Of a DNA stretch of 33,845 nt, positions 24,614-32,046 are shown one piece after another. Origin of the DNA: Pirellula sp. GTDB lineage: Bacteria > Planctomycetota > Planctomycetia > Pirellulales > Pirellulaceae. A model generated the notes under the pieces. It had not been told where the DNA came from. It ran no database searches and worked only from the letters and a program-made list of their open reading frames with translations. Position 1 is the stretch's first letter, and each line of letters starts with the position of its first letter. Location of the stretch: the NCBI GenBank assembly GCA_021299695.1, contig JAJTEK010000074.1:1-33845 (forward strand), read 5' to 3'. The position numbers were made by a program, and so were the translations under genes.

Positions 24614-26320
24614 ATGAAATCGAATCAAAAGTCTGGCCGTGCTTGGGTTCGCCGTGTTCTTCGGCAAGCCACCCTCTTCGGAGGACTCGCAGGTGCCGTT
24701 TGCATCCATGCTGGACTGACCTCGGCTCAAGACACTCTTCGGCCAATGCCGCCGAAAGCTTGGAAAAGCGCTGGACCTTGGCGAGCGATCGGCATCTCGC
24801 CTCGAAAACCCGTACAGTCCGTACAGGAGATAAGCCTCGCGGCGGCTCAGGAATCTCCGAACCTATCTACAAGCCCACAGGCCGGTGGGGTCGTCAACGC
24901 CATCGCGACGGACCAAACCAAGCAGCCTAGCTTGGTCAAAGTCCCCTCGATCAAAATCGACCAGCCCGAAGTGAGCTCAATCACCTCGAATCTACCGAAT
25001 CTACCGAACGCTTCTTTGCCGACCGAATCGGAAACCTCGCGCAGCATCGGAGCCAAAGTCCGACTCAGTGCAAGCTCGATCAGCCAAGTGCCCAGCCAGG
25101 GGGTCGCTTTGGAGTCCCCGAGCACCAACGCAGCCAATCTCAAGGTCACGCGCTCGGGTGACATCACGGCCGAAACACCCGTCAAAGTGAACTTTAACCA
25201 GGAACGCATCCTGGCACTCCCGGCTCTTCCGAGCGCCAGCAGCCCATTTGCCGAAACGGGTATCGAAATCCCTGTACGCGTCGAAGCCGTCGCCGAAACG
25301 GTTCAAACGATCCTCGAATCCCAACCCCAGATCGTCGAACTGCCCGCCACGGGTATCGTGCCTGTTACGCCGTTGGATATTCCGACACGGAATTTGCCAC
25401 CTGAGCTTCAAGCACCCGAGCTCGAAATGCCTAAGCTCGAAATGCCTAAGCACGAAGCACCTGAACTTCAGGCGCCTGAGCTCGAGATACCTGAGATCCA
25501 AGCACCTAGTCTTGAAGCACCTCAGCTTGAGATACCTAAGCTTGAGGCACCTGAGATCGAGGCACCTGAGATCGAGGCACCTGAGATCGGGGCACCTGAG
25601 ATCGGGGCACCTGAGACCGAGGCACCTGAGATCGACGATAGAGAGGTGACACTGGCGAATCCAGCCGTGGCTGCCAACCGAACGATCGGTCCGGTAAGCG
25701 CTGCGTCTTCCATCGTCCCATTGCCCAGGATCGATGCGACCTCCGAGGAGATCGAAGCGATCTCGAAGCTGGCTCGCTCGACAAAGCCCAGCAGCGATAA
25801 GGCCATGACCGAGGGTGTCCTTAGCCAACCGGGCGATGAGATCTTGATCACTTCGGGACCTTTGTCCAGGCTCATCGATAGCGAAGCCGCCGAGTCGGTG
25901 ATGCTCGAGCCTCACGCGATACGGGCGGTTCAGGTTCCAGGACCTATCTCGCGGCTGCATGTCGTCGACAGTTCGGTTTGCCAAGTGGTTTGCAATGGCA
26001 ATCGATTGTTCATCGTTGCTGACCAACCCGGCCAGACGATCATCGAAGCGAACATGGGCAAACATCAAAAACCACTGCACATGAAGGTCGTTGTCGAGAG
26101 GCCATGGGCTCGCGGCAAGTCTGCTAGCGTCAACCTCGATCAAATGCAGGCGATCGTAAGTCACCTTGCACCGACCGCCGAAATCACAGTACAACCCTCG
26201 GACGAAGGAAGCTTGGTTGTCACTGGCTTTGTCCAGAACAATCAGCAAGCCAAGAAGGTGCTCGAAGCGATCCGCAAAATGGTCCTAGTGCCTGTGGTCG
26301 ACCAAGTAGAGGTTCGATAG
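24614..26320 (+). CDS. Exported protein with secretin/pilus N-terminal domain, BON-like end and Pro-Glu pentapeptide repeats
   Basis: A 568-residue protein. Residues 12-39 form a signal peptide ending in LTSAQ. A low-complexity Ser/Pro/Ala region leads to sixteen pentapeptides of the form [A/M/I]-P-[E/K]-[L/I]-[E/Q/G] at 262-341, probably an extended stalk. From about 405 on it matches the T2SS/T3SS pilus N-domain found at the front of CpaC/RcpA secretins (LITSGPLSRLIDS, AIRAVQVPGPISRLHVVDSSV, NRLFIVADQPGQTIIEA). The last 75 residues resemble a BON domain (AEITVQPSDEGSLVVTGFV, KKVLEAIRKM). The secretin pore itself is missing. The barrel-protein gene follows after 29 bp, so both probably act at the outer membrane. 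The precise role is unknown. Confidence 0.78.
   Translation: MKSNQKSGRAWVRRVLRQATLFGGLAGAVCIHAGLTSAQDTLRPMPPKAWKSAGPWRAIGISPRKPVQSVQEISLAAAQESPNLSTSPQAGGVVNAIATDQTKQPSLVKVPSIKIDQPEVSSITSNLPNLPNASLPTESETSRSIGAKVRLSASSISQVPSQGVALESPSTNAANLKVTRSGDITAETPVKVNFNQERILALPALPSASSPFAETGIEIPVRVEAVAETVQTILESQPQIVELPATGIVPVTPLDIPTRNLPPELQAPELEMPKLEMPKHEAPELQAPELEIPEIQAPSLEAPQLEIPKLEAPEIEAPEIEAPEIGAPEIGAPETEAPEIDDREVTLANPAVAANRTIGPVSAASSIVPLPRIDATSEEIEAISKLARSTKPSSDKAMTEGVLSQPGDEILITSGPLSRLIDSEAAESVMLEPHAIRAVQVPGPISRLHVVDSSVCQVVCNGNRLFIVADQPGQTIIEANMGKHQKPLHMKVVVERPWARGKSASVNLDQMQAIVSHLAPTAEITVQPSDEGSLVVTGFVQNNQQAKKVLEAIRKMVLVPVVDQVEVR
25397..25636 (+). repeat. 15-bp tandem repeat array encoding Pro-Glu pentapeptides
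   Basis: Sixteen 15-bp units encode pentapeptides such as APELE, MPKLE and APEIE. The last six units (25546-25635) are almost identical at the DNA level (GGCACCTGAGATCGA with one or two changes), pointing to recent expansion by slippage, whereas the first ten have diverged. The reading frame is kept through the array. Confidence 0.92.
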
Positions 26321-26349
26321 TTGCTCTGCTTTGACACTAGATTTGCCAG

Positions 26350-27879
26350 ATGATTTGGTTGGGGGACTTGGGAGTTGCCGTGCTGATCAATCGAAATCGT
26401 CTCGAATCGATGGCAACCCGTACACTGATGGTCTCGGCAGTGCTATTCGGAACCACTGCGGACCTCAGGGGCCAAACTCCCAGCTCGCCAGAACCCAATG
26501 CCCTGACCTCCAAGGACTACCTGAGGTTGATGGAAGAGGCGAACTTGGCCGCTGGCATCGCCCCTGTAGGAGGGAGATTCGTCGGTGCCAAGCCTCGACC
26601 CAACGGAAGCTTGCCCACACCCCCACCTGCCACTCCCCCATCGGCCGCTCCCCCATCGGCCGCATTTCCATCCGCTGCTTCTTCATCCGTAGCTGCCCCG
26701 TCCGCAGGGTTTCCGTCCGCAGGGTTTCCGCCAGCAGGGTTTCCGCCCCCTTCGTCGCCGTTTACAGGGATGCCGACCTCGACGTTGCCCATGGAAGCGA
26801 CAATGCCCAAGCCCGATGCGTCGCGTTCAATGCGATTGCCACCGTACCCACAGGCCGCACCGTACCCACAGGCCGCACCGTACCCACAGGCCGCTGAGGC
26901 TCCTTGGAGCATACCGTCGATGGAAGCTGCCCCGGAAGTCGCAGCTTCCCCTCAAGGCCTTTTTGCTCCCCAAACGCCACTTCCCCAAATCCCCCAAACT
27001 TACCAAGCCGTCGATCGCCCCTTGGAAAACACGCGTTGGACGGGTCCTCGGTGGGTTGGACGTTATGCTTCGATCGGTATGCGGCGTCCTGGGGACGAGA
27101 GCTTGACCTATTCTCAAGCCGGTCCGTTGGGCACCTTCGGCTCAGACCTAGCCAGCGAAATTTCGGTCGGCTATCTGACCAACCCGATGGATTGCTATGA
27201 ATTCAGTTACTTAGGTTCGCTCCATTGGAACCGTGACAACGAGTCGACCGGGCCGGTCAGTTCCTCGCTCAGCTCGGCGGATCCTCAATGGCTGGTCCCT
27301 TTCCAGAATGCGGATTTGCACCAGCAGCATCATTCGGCTGAGTATCGGCAGTATGGACTAGCGAGGCGGTGGTTGACCGACGACATCGGGAATAGCACGC
27401 TAGGAATGCGAGTGATCGACTACAGCGAGCAGTATCGCCTCAGGTCCCTTGCCTCCTCTGGTAGCGAGGGCCGCTACGAATTGGATGCAGGCAACTTGCT
27501 CGTCGGAATCGCAAGCGGCATGGAGCTATGGCGACCGATGAGCCAAAGGTTGGCCTTGGGTGGCGCGATCGATGGTGGGCTGTACGCGAATTTCGCAGAT
27601 GCTCGCAATCAGGCAAGCGACGGCAATGGCCGCGATGCTTGGGTGCAGGACAAGGATCTATCGCTCGCGGCGTCCTTGGGATTGCACCTGCGGGCTCGTT
27701 ATCAATTGCGGAGTTGGGCTGGTCTTTACGGTGGTTATCGCTGGATGCTGCTGACGGGAGTTGCGACCGTCGATGATCAAGCGCCTAGTCCGCTAGCCGA
27801 TACGCTTGGGCTCTCGACAAGCTCGGACGCGTCGCTTTTGTTCCATGGATTTGACGCGGGACTAGAGTTCAAGTTCTAG
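26350..27879 (+). CDS. Outer-membrane beta-barrel protein, BBP7-like, with proline-rich N-terminal region
   Basis: A 509-residue protein. A signal-like hydrophobic stretch (MATRTLMVSAVLFGTTADLRGQ) begins at residue 21, so the true start may be ATG 26410 or a GTG in between; the longest frame is given. Residues 85-180 are very rich in Pro, Ala and Ser with FPSAG and PYPQAA repeats. From about 225 the pattern is alternating aromatic and glycine strands (WVGRYASIGMRRPG, EISVGYLTNPMDCYEFSYLGSLHW, LGMRVIDYSEQYRL) and the chain ends in FDAGLEFKF with a terminal Phe, a classic outer-membrane barrel end. I assign it to the planctomycete BBP7-type barrels with moderate certainty. It follows the pilus-domain gene by 29 bp and converges on the Gfo/Idh/MocA gene. 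Confidence 0.75.
   Translation: MIWLGDLGVAVLINRNRLESMATRTLMVSAVLFGTTADLRGQTPSSPEPNALTSKDYLRLMEEANLAAGIAPVGGRFVGAKPRPNGSLPTPPPATPPSAAPPSAAFPSAASSSVAAPSAGFPSAGFPPAGFPPPSSPFTGMPTSTLPMEATMPKPDASRSMRLPPYPQAAPYPQAAPYPQAAEAPWSIPSMEAAPEVAASPQGLFAPQTPLPQIPQTYQAVDRPLENTRWTGPRWVGRYASIGMRRPGDESLTYSQAGPLGTFGSDLASEISVGYLTNPMDCYEFSYLGSLHWNRDNESTGPVSSSLSSADPQWLVPFQNADLHQQHHSAEYRQYGLARRWLTDDIGNSTLGMRVIDYSEQYRLRSLASSGSEGRYELDAGNLLVGIASGMELWRPMSQRLALGGAIDGGLYANFADARNQASDGNGRDAWVQDKDLSLAASLGLHLRARYQLRSWAGLYGGYRWMLLTGVATVDDQAPSPLADTLGLSTSSDASLLFHGFDAGLEFKF
26842..26895 (+). repeat. Three 18-bp units encoding PYPQAA
   Basis: CCGTACCCACAGGCCGCA repeats three times in frame (26842-26859, 26860-26877, 26878-26895 with a final T), encoding PYPQAA three times. 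Slightly upstream (about 26698-26750) the unit TCCGCAGGGTTTCCG recurs as FPSAG/FPPAG. Both arrays lie in the proline-rich linker ahead of the barrel. Confidence 0.9.
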
Positions 27880-27895
27880 CGAGCAGGCCGAGTCT

Positions 27896-28939
27896 TTAGG
27901 CGGCTCGACGGACCACTCGCAAGGACCTTTGCGAGATCTGGTCGGTAATTTCGCATGCGACCTCAAGCGATCTGATCGCGGCCAGTCCATTGACCCTCGG
28001 TTGGGATCCGGTCCGGATTGACGTCAAAAAGTCCGTATGTTCGGCTGCGATGGCATTACCGGCCTGAGGAGTGATCTCCATTCGTTCGAGCCAACGTCCA
28101 AAGAGTTCGTCCTTGACTTTGGCTCGCTCGGTGGGATCCAGCCGGTCTGCCTGGAGATCACCGCATTCGACGGCTGCCGACGCGCGGGTCGCGGTCCAAG
28201 AGTTGGTTGCGAAATCCAAATCGTACCATTCGGAGTCGGCGTGGATTTCCATCGTACGCTCTGCAGCCGAACTGATCCGTGAGGCTCGCAAATGGGCTCT
28301 AGCACCGTTTTGAAACTCCAAATCGGCGATGGCTAGATCCTCGTGCTGGCCCAAAACGCGACGTCCACTTGCGCGAATATTCGTGATAGGCGAATCGATC
28401 AAACTCAGGATTAAATCCAGGTCGTGGATCATGAGGTCCAAGACAATTCCGATATCGGTCGAGCGTCCGGTGTAGACACCCTCGCGACGGCTTTCGATGT
28501 AGTGCACGCTCGAAGGTTGAATCCGTGCGAGCATCGACTCCCAGACGGGATTGAAGCGTTCGACATGGCCGACTTGGAGGATCGCTTGGTTTTTCGTCGC
28601 GCACCGATGCAATTCTCTGGCTTGATCGACTCGATTGGCGATGGGTTTTTCGATCAAGGTATGGATGCCTTGCTCGAGGGCCCATTTGCCGACTCGGTGG
28701 TGGTGTTCGGTCGGGGTCGCCAGGACGATCGCATCGACTTGGTCGACCAGCTCGGAGAAATCGCTGAAACTGGCGACGCTTAGATTCTGCTCGACCCATT
28801 CGCGGGACGAAGCGATCGGATCGCACACACCGACTAGCGTGCAGTCGGGTCGAGCGGCAAGAAGTTTGGCGTGGATGCGTCCGAGATGGCCTGCGCCGAT
28901 GACGGCGAGTTTGGGTTTCGTCGAAGTGTGGAGGTCCAT
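27896..28939 (-). CDS. Gfo/Idh/MocA family oxidoreductase, possibly GnnA-type UDP-GlcNAc 3-dehydrogenase
   Basis: A 347-residue NAD(P)-dependent dehydrogenase. The Rossmann motif is VIGAGHLGRIHAK (13-25), the family lysine motif EKPIA is at 97-101, GHVERFNP at 124-131 and the IHDLDLI active-site segment at 171-177. ATG 28939 is chosen because the frame upstream runs into lpxA and shows no family residues. It follows lpxA by 49 bp. In Acidithiobacillus, gnnA (this family) and gnnB (aminotransferase) lie between lpxA and lpxB and make the 3-amino sugar for amide-linked lipid A. Position and the ERFNP motif make that role attractive, but no gnnB is seen here, so the substrate remains open. Confidence 0.82.
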   Translation of the reverse strand: MDLHTSTKPKLAVIGAGHLGRIHAKLLAARPDCTLVGVCDPIASSREWVEQNLSVASFSDFSELVDQVDAIVLATPTEHHHRVGKWALEQGIHTLIEKPIANRVDQARELHRCATKNQAILQVGHVERFNPVWESMLARIQPSSVHYIESRREGVYTGRSTDIGIVLDLMIHDLDLILSLIDSPITNIRASGRRVLGQHEDLAIADLEFQNGARAHLRASRISSAAERTMEIHADSEWYDLDFATNSWTATRASAAVECGDLQADRLDPTERAKVKDELFGRWLERMEITPQAGNAIAAEHTDFLTSIRTGSQPRVNGLAAIRSLEVACEITDQISQRSLRVVRRAA

Positions 28940-28988
28940 GTTCGCTTGGATTGGGTGAGAGATTGAACCTCGGGAATTCACGGACCGA

Positions 28989-29798
28989 TCAGGCGGCTGC
29001 GGCTCGGCGATCTCGACCTCGACCGTGGCGACCTTCGGAGGAATTCTCGATGAATTCAAAAAGGGTTTCGAGTTCGGGAGTGAGGATTCCATCCCCTTGG
29101 AGGATCTCTCTGGCATGCTTGATACCGACCTTGGACCTATACAAAAGCTTGTGGGCTTCGCCGATGGCTCGGATCGCAGCGGTGGTAAAGTTCTTTCGTT
29201 TCAGAGCCACGACATTCACGCAGCGAGGCCTTGCCGGGAAACCTTCGGCAAGCATGTAGGGCGGGACATCTTGAAGGACTCGCGAAAGGCCGCTGACAAA
29301 GCTGTAGCAACCGATCGATGCGAAGTGGTGGACAGCGACCCCGCCGCTGAGAGTTGCATCATGTTCGACTCGAACGTGACCACCGAGCATGACGTTGTTG
29401 GCGGTGATCACTCGGTCTTCGATCACGCAGTCGTGCGCGATATGGGAGGTGGCCATAAAATAGCACTGGCTGCCGATCGAGGTGACCCCTTGGTCTTTTT
29501 CGGTTCCTCGATTGACGGTGGTGCATTCCCGAAAAACGTTGCAGTCGCCGATGACGACCTGCGTCGGGGATCCTTGGTAAGAAAGGTCCTGAGGCTCTCC
29601 GCCGATGACACAGCCGGTAAAGAATCGGTTATCGCGTCCGATGGAGGTGTTGCCTACGATGGTCACACCGTTTTCCAAACGTGTTCCGCGGCCGATCCGC
29701 ACGTTGGGACCGATCATGCAATGATGTCCGATCCGAACGTCTTCATCCAATTCAGCTCGGGGGTCCACCACGGCGGTATGAGCGATGATCGTTGACAT
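28989..29798 (-). CDS. lpxA: UDP-N-acetylglucosamine O-acyltransferase (LpxA)
   Basis: A 269-residue enzyme for the first step of lipid A synthesis, transfer of a 3-hydroxyacyl chain from ACP to UDP-GlcNAc. The first 190 residues are left-handed beta-helix hexapeptides (VRIGHHCMIGPNVRIG and so on). The catalytic histidine lies in SHIAHDC, followed by ANNVMLGGHV (H144 in E. coli), AVHHF (H160) and FVSGLSRV, where the glycine matching E. coli G173, the chain-length ruler position, is kept. DVPPYMLAEG and the C-terminal helices (ALKRKNFTTAAIRAIGEAHKLLYR) are typical. It lies between lpxC (70-bp gap) and the Gfo/Idh/MocA gene (49-bp gap). Its presence indicates that this planctomycete makes lipid A. 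Confidence 0.95.
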   Translation of the reverse strand: MSTIIAHTAVVDPRAELDEDVRIGHHCMIGPNVRIGRGTRLENGVTIVGNTSIGRDNRFFTGCVIGGEPQDLSYQGSPTQVVIGDCNVFRECTTVNRGTEKDQGVTSIGSQCYFMATSHIAHDCVIEDRVITANNVMLGGHVRVEHDATLSGGVAVHHFASIGCYSFVSGLSRVLQDVPPYMLAEGFPARPRCVNVVALKRKNFTTAAIRAIGEAHKLLYRSKVGIKHAREILQGDGILTPELETLFEFIENSSEGRHGRGRDRRAAAA

Positions 29799-29867
29799 GT
29801 CCTGGGTCCGCTTTCTATCGTTCGACAGTTGCTCGCACGGATGCGTTGTATGTTGTTGGGGGGAAAC

Positions 29868-30764
29868 CTAAGCTGCTTTGGTCAGCGCGTCGTTGGTCAC
29901 GCTGCTGTGGTTTGGAATCTGTTCGGCTAGTCGTCCATTGAGGTTATGGCCGCTGCGGTAGGCAAAAACACTCCCGTCGATCCAATGTCCGCACAGCGCC
30001 AAATCACCGATCAGGTCAAGGAGTTTGTGCCGGGAGCATTCGTCGGGAAATCGCAATTGGTTGTCGATCGGTCCGCTGGGACCAAAGATCACCAAGTCGC
30101 GGTGGGTCACGTGCTGTGCAAGTCCACTGTCTTGAAGTTTGACCGCATCGCTCTGGGTCAGGAAGGTCCTAGCCGGTGCGATCGACCAGAGGAACTCCTC
30201 AGGGCTCAGCAAGCAGCTCGTCGAGGTCGAAGGGATAGGACTCTCGGGTCCGTAGTCCAGATGGTAGACCAAGGTCAGGCCCGGGCAGCTCGAAGGACTG
30301 GCTTCGACGTAAGCCTCAGCGTTCCCAATCCGGATTGGTTTTTCGATCCGACAGAGTTTGGCTGGCCGATCGCTCGTCAAGCGGCCCGCTTGGTGGATCG
30401 CCAGGGCTATCGCATAAGCACTGCCGTCCATACCGGGCATTTCGGCTCCATCGCATTGGATGATGCAGTTATCGATCCCCATCCCGTAGAGAGCCGCCAT
30501 GACATGTTCGACCATCTCGACGCTCGCGTCGCGATAGACCAACTTGGTACGCAACGGTGCATCGGTGCGATGGGCGGCCAAGGCCGGAATCATCGGTTGA
30601 TCGACTAGGTCCATGCGGCGGAACACGATTCCCGTGTCAGGCTCGGCCGGTAGGAACGTCAAAGAGACGTTCTTTCCGGTCCAGTAACCGCGCCCGCTGA
30701 CATGAGCCACATGAGCGATCGTTCTTTGAAGGGGTCCCTGCATCATCTTCGTCAGAAAATCCAT
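29868..30764 (-). CDS. lpxC: UDP-3-O-acyl-N-acetylglucosamine deacetylase (LpxC)
   Basis: A 298-residue zinc deacetylase, the committed step of lipid A synthesis. The characteristic QRTIA start is at residues 13-17. The zinc and catalytic residues are visible: VEHVMAAL with E86 and H87, MDGSA at 112-116, SRHKLLDLIGDL with H246 and D250 (E. coli H238 and D242), and SGHNLN with H273 (E. coli H265). It is a stand-alone LpxC; the LpxC-FabZ fusion seen in some bacteria is absent. ATG 30764 is given although M7 or M8 (nearer the usual family start) are possible; none has a clear Shine-Dalgarno. It lies 26 bp after the ompH-like gene. Confidence 0.95.
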   Translation of the reverse strand: MDFLTKMMQGPLQRTIAHVAHVSGRGYWTGKNVSLTFLPAEPDTGIVFRRMDLVDQPMIPALAAHRTDAPLRTKLVYRDASVEMVEHVMAALYGMGIDNCIIQCDGAEMPGMDGSAYAIALAIHQAGRLTSDRPAKLCRIEKPIRIGNAEAYVEASPSSCPGLTLVYHLDYGPESPIPSTSTSCLLSPEEFLWSIAPARTFLTQSDAVKLQDSGLAQHVTHRDLVIFGPSGPIDNQLRFPDECSRHKLLDLIGDLALCGHWIDGSVFAYRSGHNLNGRLAEQIPNHSSVTNDALTKAA

Positions 30765-30790
30765 TTTCTATCGACTAGGCGATCGGCGGT

Positions 30791-31498
30791 TTACTTGCGA
30801 TTCGGGCCACCGGGTGGATTGGCCAAAAGCGGATTCTTGCCACCAGCATTGTTCGTCGCTGGAGCAGCAGGATTGACCGCCGTAGCGGCAGCAGGAATGT
30901 CTCGCTTGAGAATTCCGATGACCGGCTCGGTCAAGTCATTATCTGGATTGAAGTAGATTACTTCGCGATCGGCACCGTAGAGAACCGACTGGGGCTTCTT
31001 AGGATTCATCTGGGTGGTTTGTTTGCGATTGTAACGCACGACCAAGTCGAATTTGTAGTACCGAGCCGCAAGGGTCACGCCCGAGACGATCTGGTTGTAG
31101 GTATCGAGCATGAGCCTTGCTTGACGCTCATCGAATTCCTCTTGCTTATTTTTCGCGTCGAGGCGGAGCTTGCTCTCTTGGCTGACGATCGCTTCTTCCC
31201 GCTGCTTGAACTCCGGGGAGTCCGAGTTGAGTTGGGATTGCAACTGCTGGATCGACTCGGAAATCTTTTTGCGACGGTCTTCGAAGTCCTTCATCGTCAT
31301 CTGGAATTCGGCCTTCATCGCTTCCATTTGGGCGGTGAAGGTTGGGTGGTTGTCGAGCACATGTTCCATGTCGACGACCGCTACGGGTGTCATTTTTGGC
31401 TGTGGCTCTTGGGCGAAACCGGTCGGACTTGCAACCAGGGTCGCAAGAGCAAACCCGGCCAAGCGGACATTAGAAAGCTTGTTAATACGGAACAGCAC
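30791..31498 (-). CDS. OmpH/Skp-like periplasmic chaperone
   Basis: A 235-residue exported protein from GTG 31498. That start is fixed by a strong Shine-Dalgarno (AAGGAG, 8 bp upstream) and gives a signal peptide ending in SPTGFAQ; the frame is open to 31690 but the extra part is not signal-like. The mature N-terminus TPVAVVDMEHVLDNHPTF is the Skp/OmpH opening strand. Next comes a long charged coiled coil (MKAEFQMTMKDFEDRRKKISE through SKLRLDAKNKQEEFDER) and the returning strand VTLAARYYKFDLVVRYN. An Ala/Pro/Asn-rich tail follows. Skp-type chaperones hold unfolded outer-membrane proteins on the way to BamA. Genes of this type often lie beside lpx genes, as here. Confidence 0.87.
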   Translation of the reverse strand: MLFRINKLSNVRLAGFALATLVASPTGFAQEPQPKMTPVAVVDMEHVLDNHPTFTAQMEAMKAEFQMTMKDFEDRRKKISESIQQLQSQLNSDSPEFKQREEAIVSQESKLRLDAKNKQEEFDERQARLMLDTYNQIVSGVTLAARYYKFDLVVRYNRKQTTQMNPKKPQSVLYGADREVIYFNPDNDLTEPVIGILKRDIPAAATAVNPAAPATNNAGGKNPLLANPPGGPNRK

Positions 31499-32046
31499 GT
31501 TTTGCACTCCTTGCGTTCGATGGTTGTCGCTGCTTGGTGGATTTGCAAAATCCGATGGCAAAGCAGCGCGTTTCGCTGGTTCCTTCCAGAGCGAATCGGG
31601 GGCATTCTGCCCGAAACGATTCCCCCGCGTAAATACCGATCCGAGGAAACTCCGATTTTTTGTCGTCGGCAAAATGCAAGGATCGAGCATAACGAAGGCA
31701 CTCGGGATAGGCTTCCAGCCATTTTATACCCCACAGGCCATTTGATGAAAGGCAGCGTACGCTTCGACGATCGCGTCGAAACGGCTCATCCCTCGCCCCT
31801 AGGGCTTTGACTCGCGGGAGAGCGTATGGGGACGGGGGGTGAGTCTCACCGCAAAGGCACAAAGGTCGCAAAGGAAACAGCCAAGGGAGAAAATCGCTGC
31901 CAGTGATCGATAGGCTCTGGTTCCGATCCTTCGGCGAACTCAAGGCGCACTAGCCACCTGTCGCCAGACGGTGGAAGCGTTACTCACGCCGCTTGGCCAC
32001 CGCTTGGCAGCGGATGGCTACGGGAAAAGAGCCAAAGGAAAAAGTG
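31499..32046. other. Intergenic region with short hairpins and a CAAAGG cluster
   Basis: About 550 bp upstream of the ompH-like gene and downstream of the second PEP-CTERM gene, both on the minus strand. No family-supported gene is visible. It holds three CAAAGG boxes at 31852, 31860 and 31869, a bulged hairpin CCACC...GGTGG (31954-31974) and a small hairpin CCGCT/AGCGG (32000-32013), the last close behind the PEP-CTERM stop codon and perhaps part of its transcript end. The ompH promoter must lie in the left part but was not identified with confidence. Confidence 0.55.

Noticed and set aside
25001-26248. A 415-codon minus-strand frame with repeated LRCLDLRC
   Set aside because: The repeat is only the reverse translation of the Pro-Glu array on the plus strand; the plus-strand protein has a signal peptide and a recognisable pilus domain.
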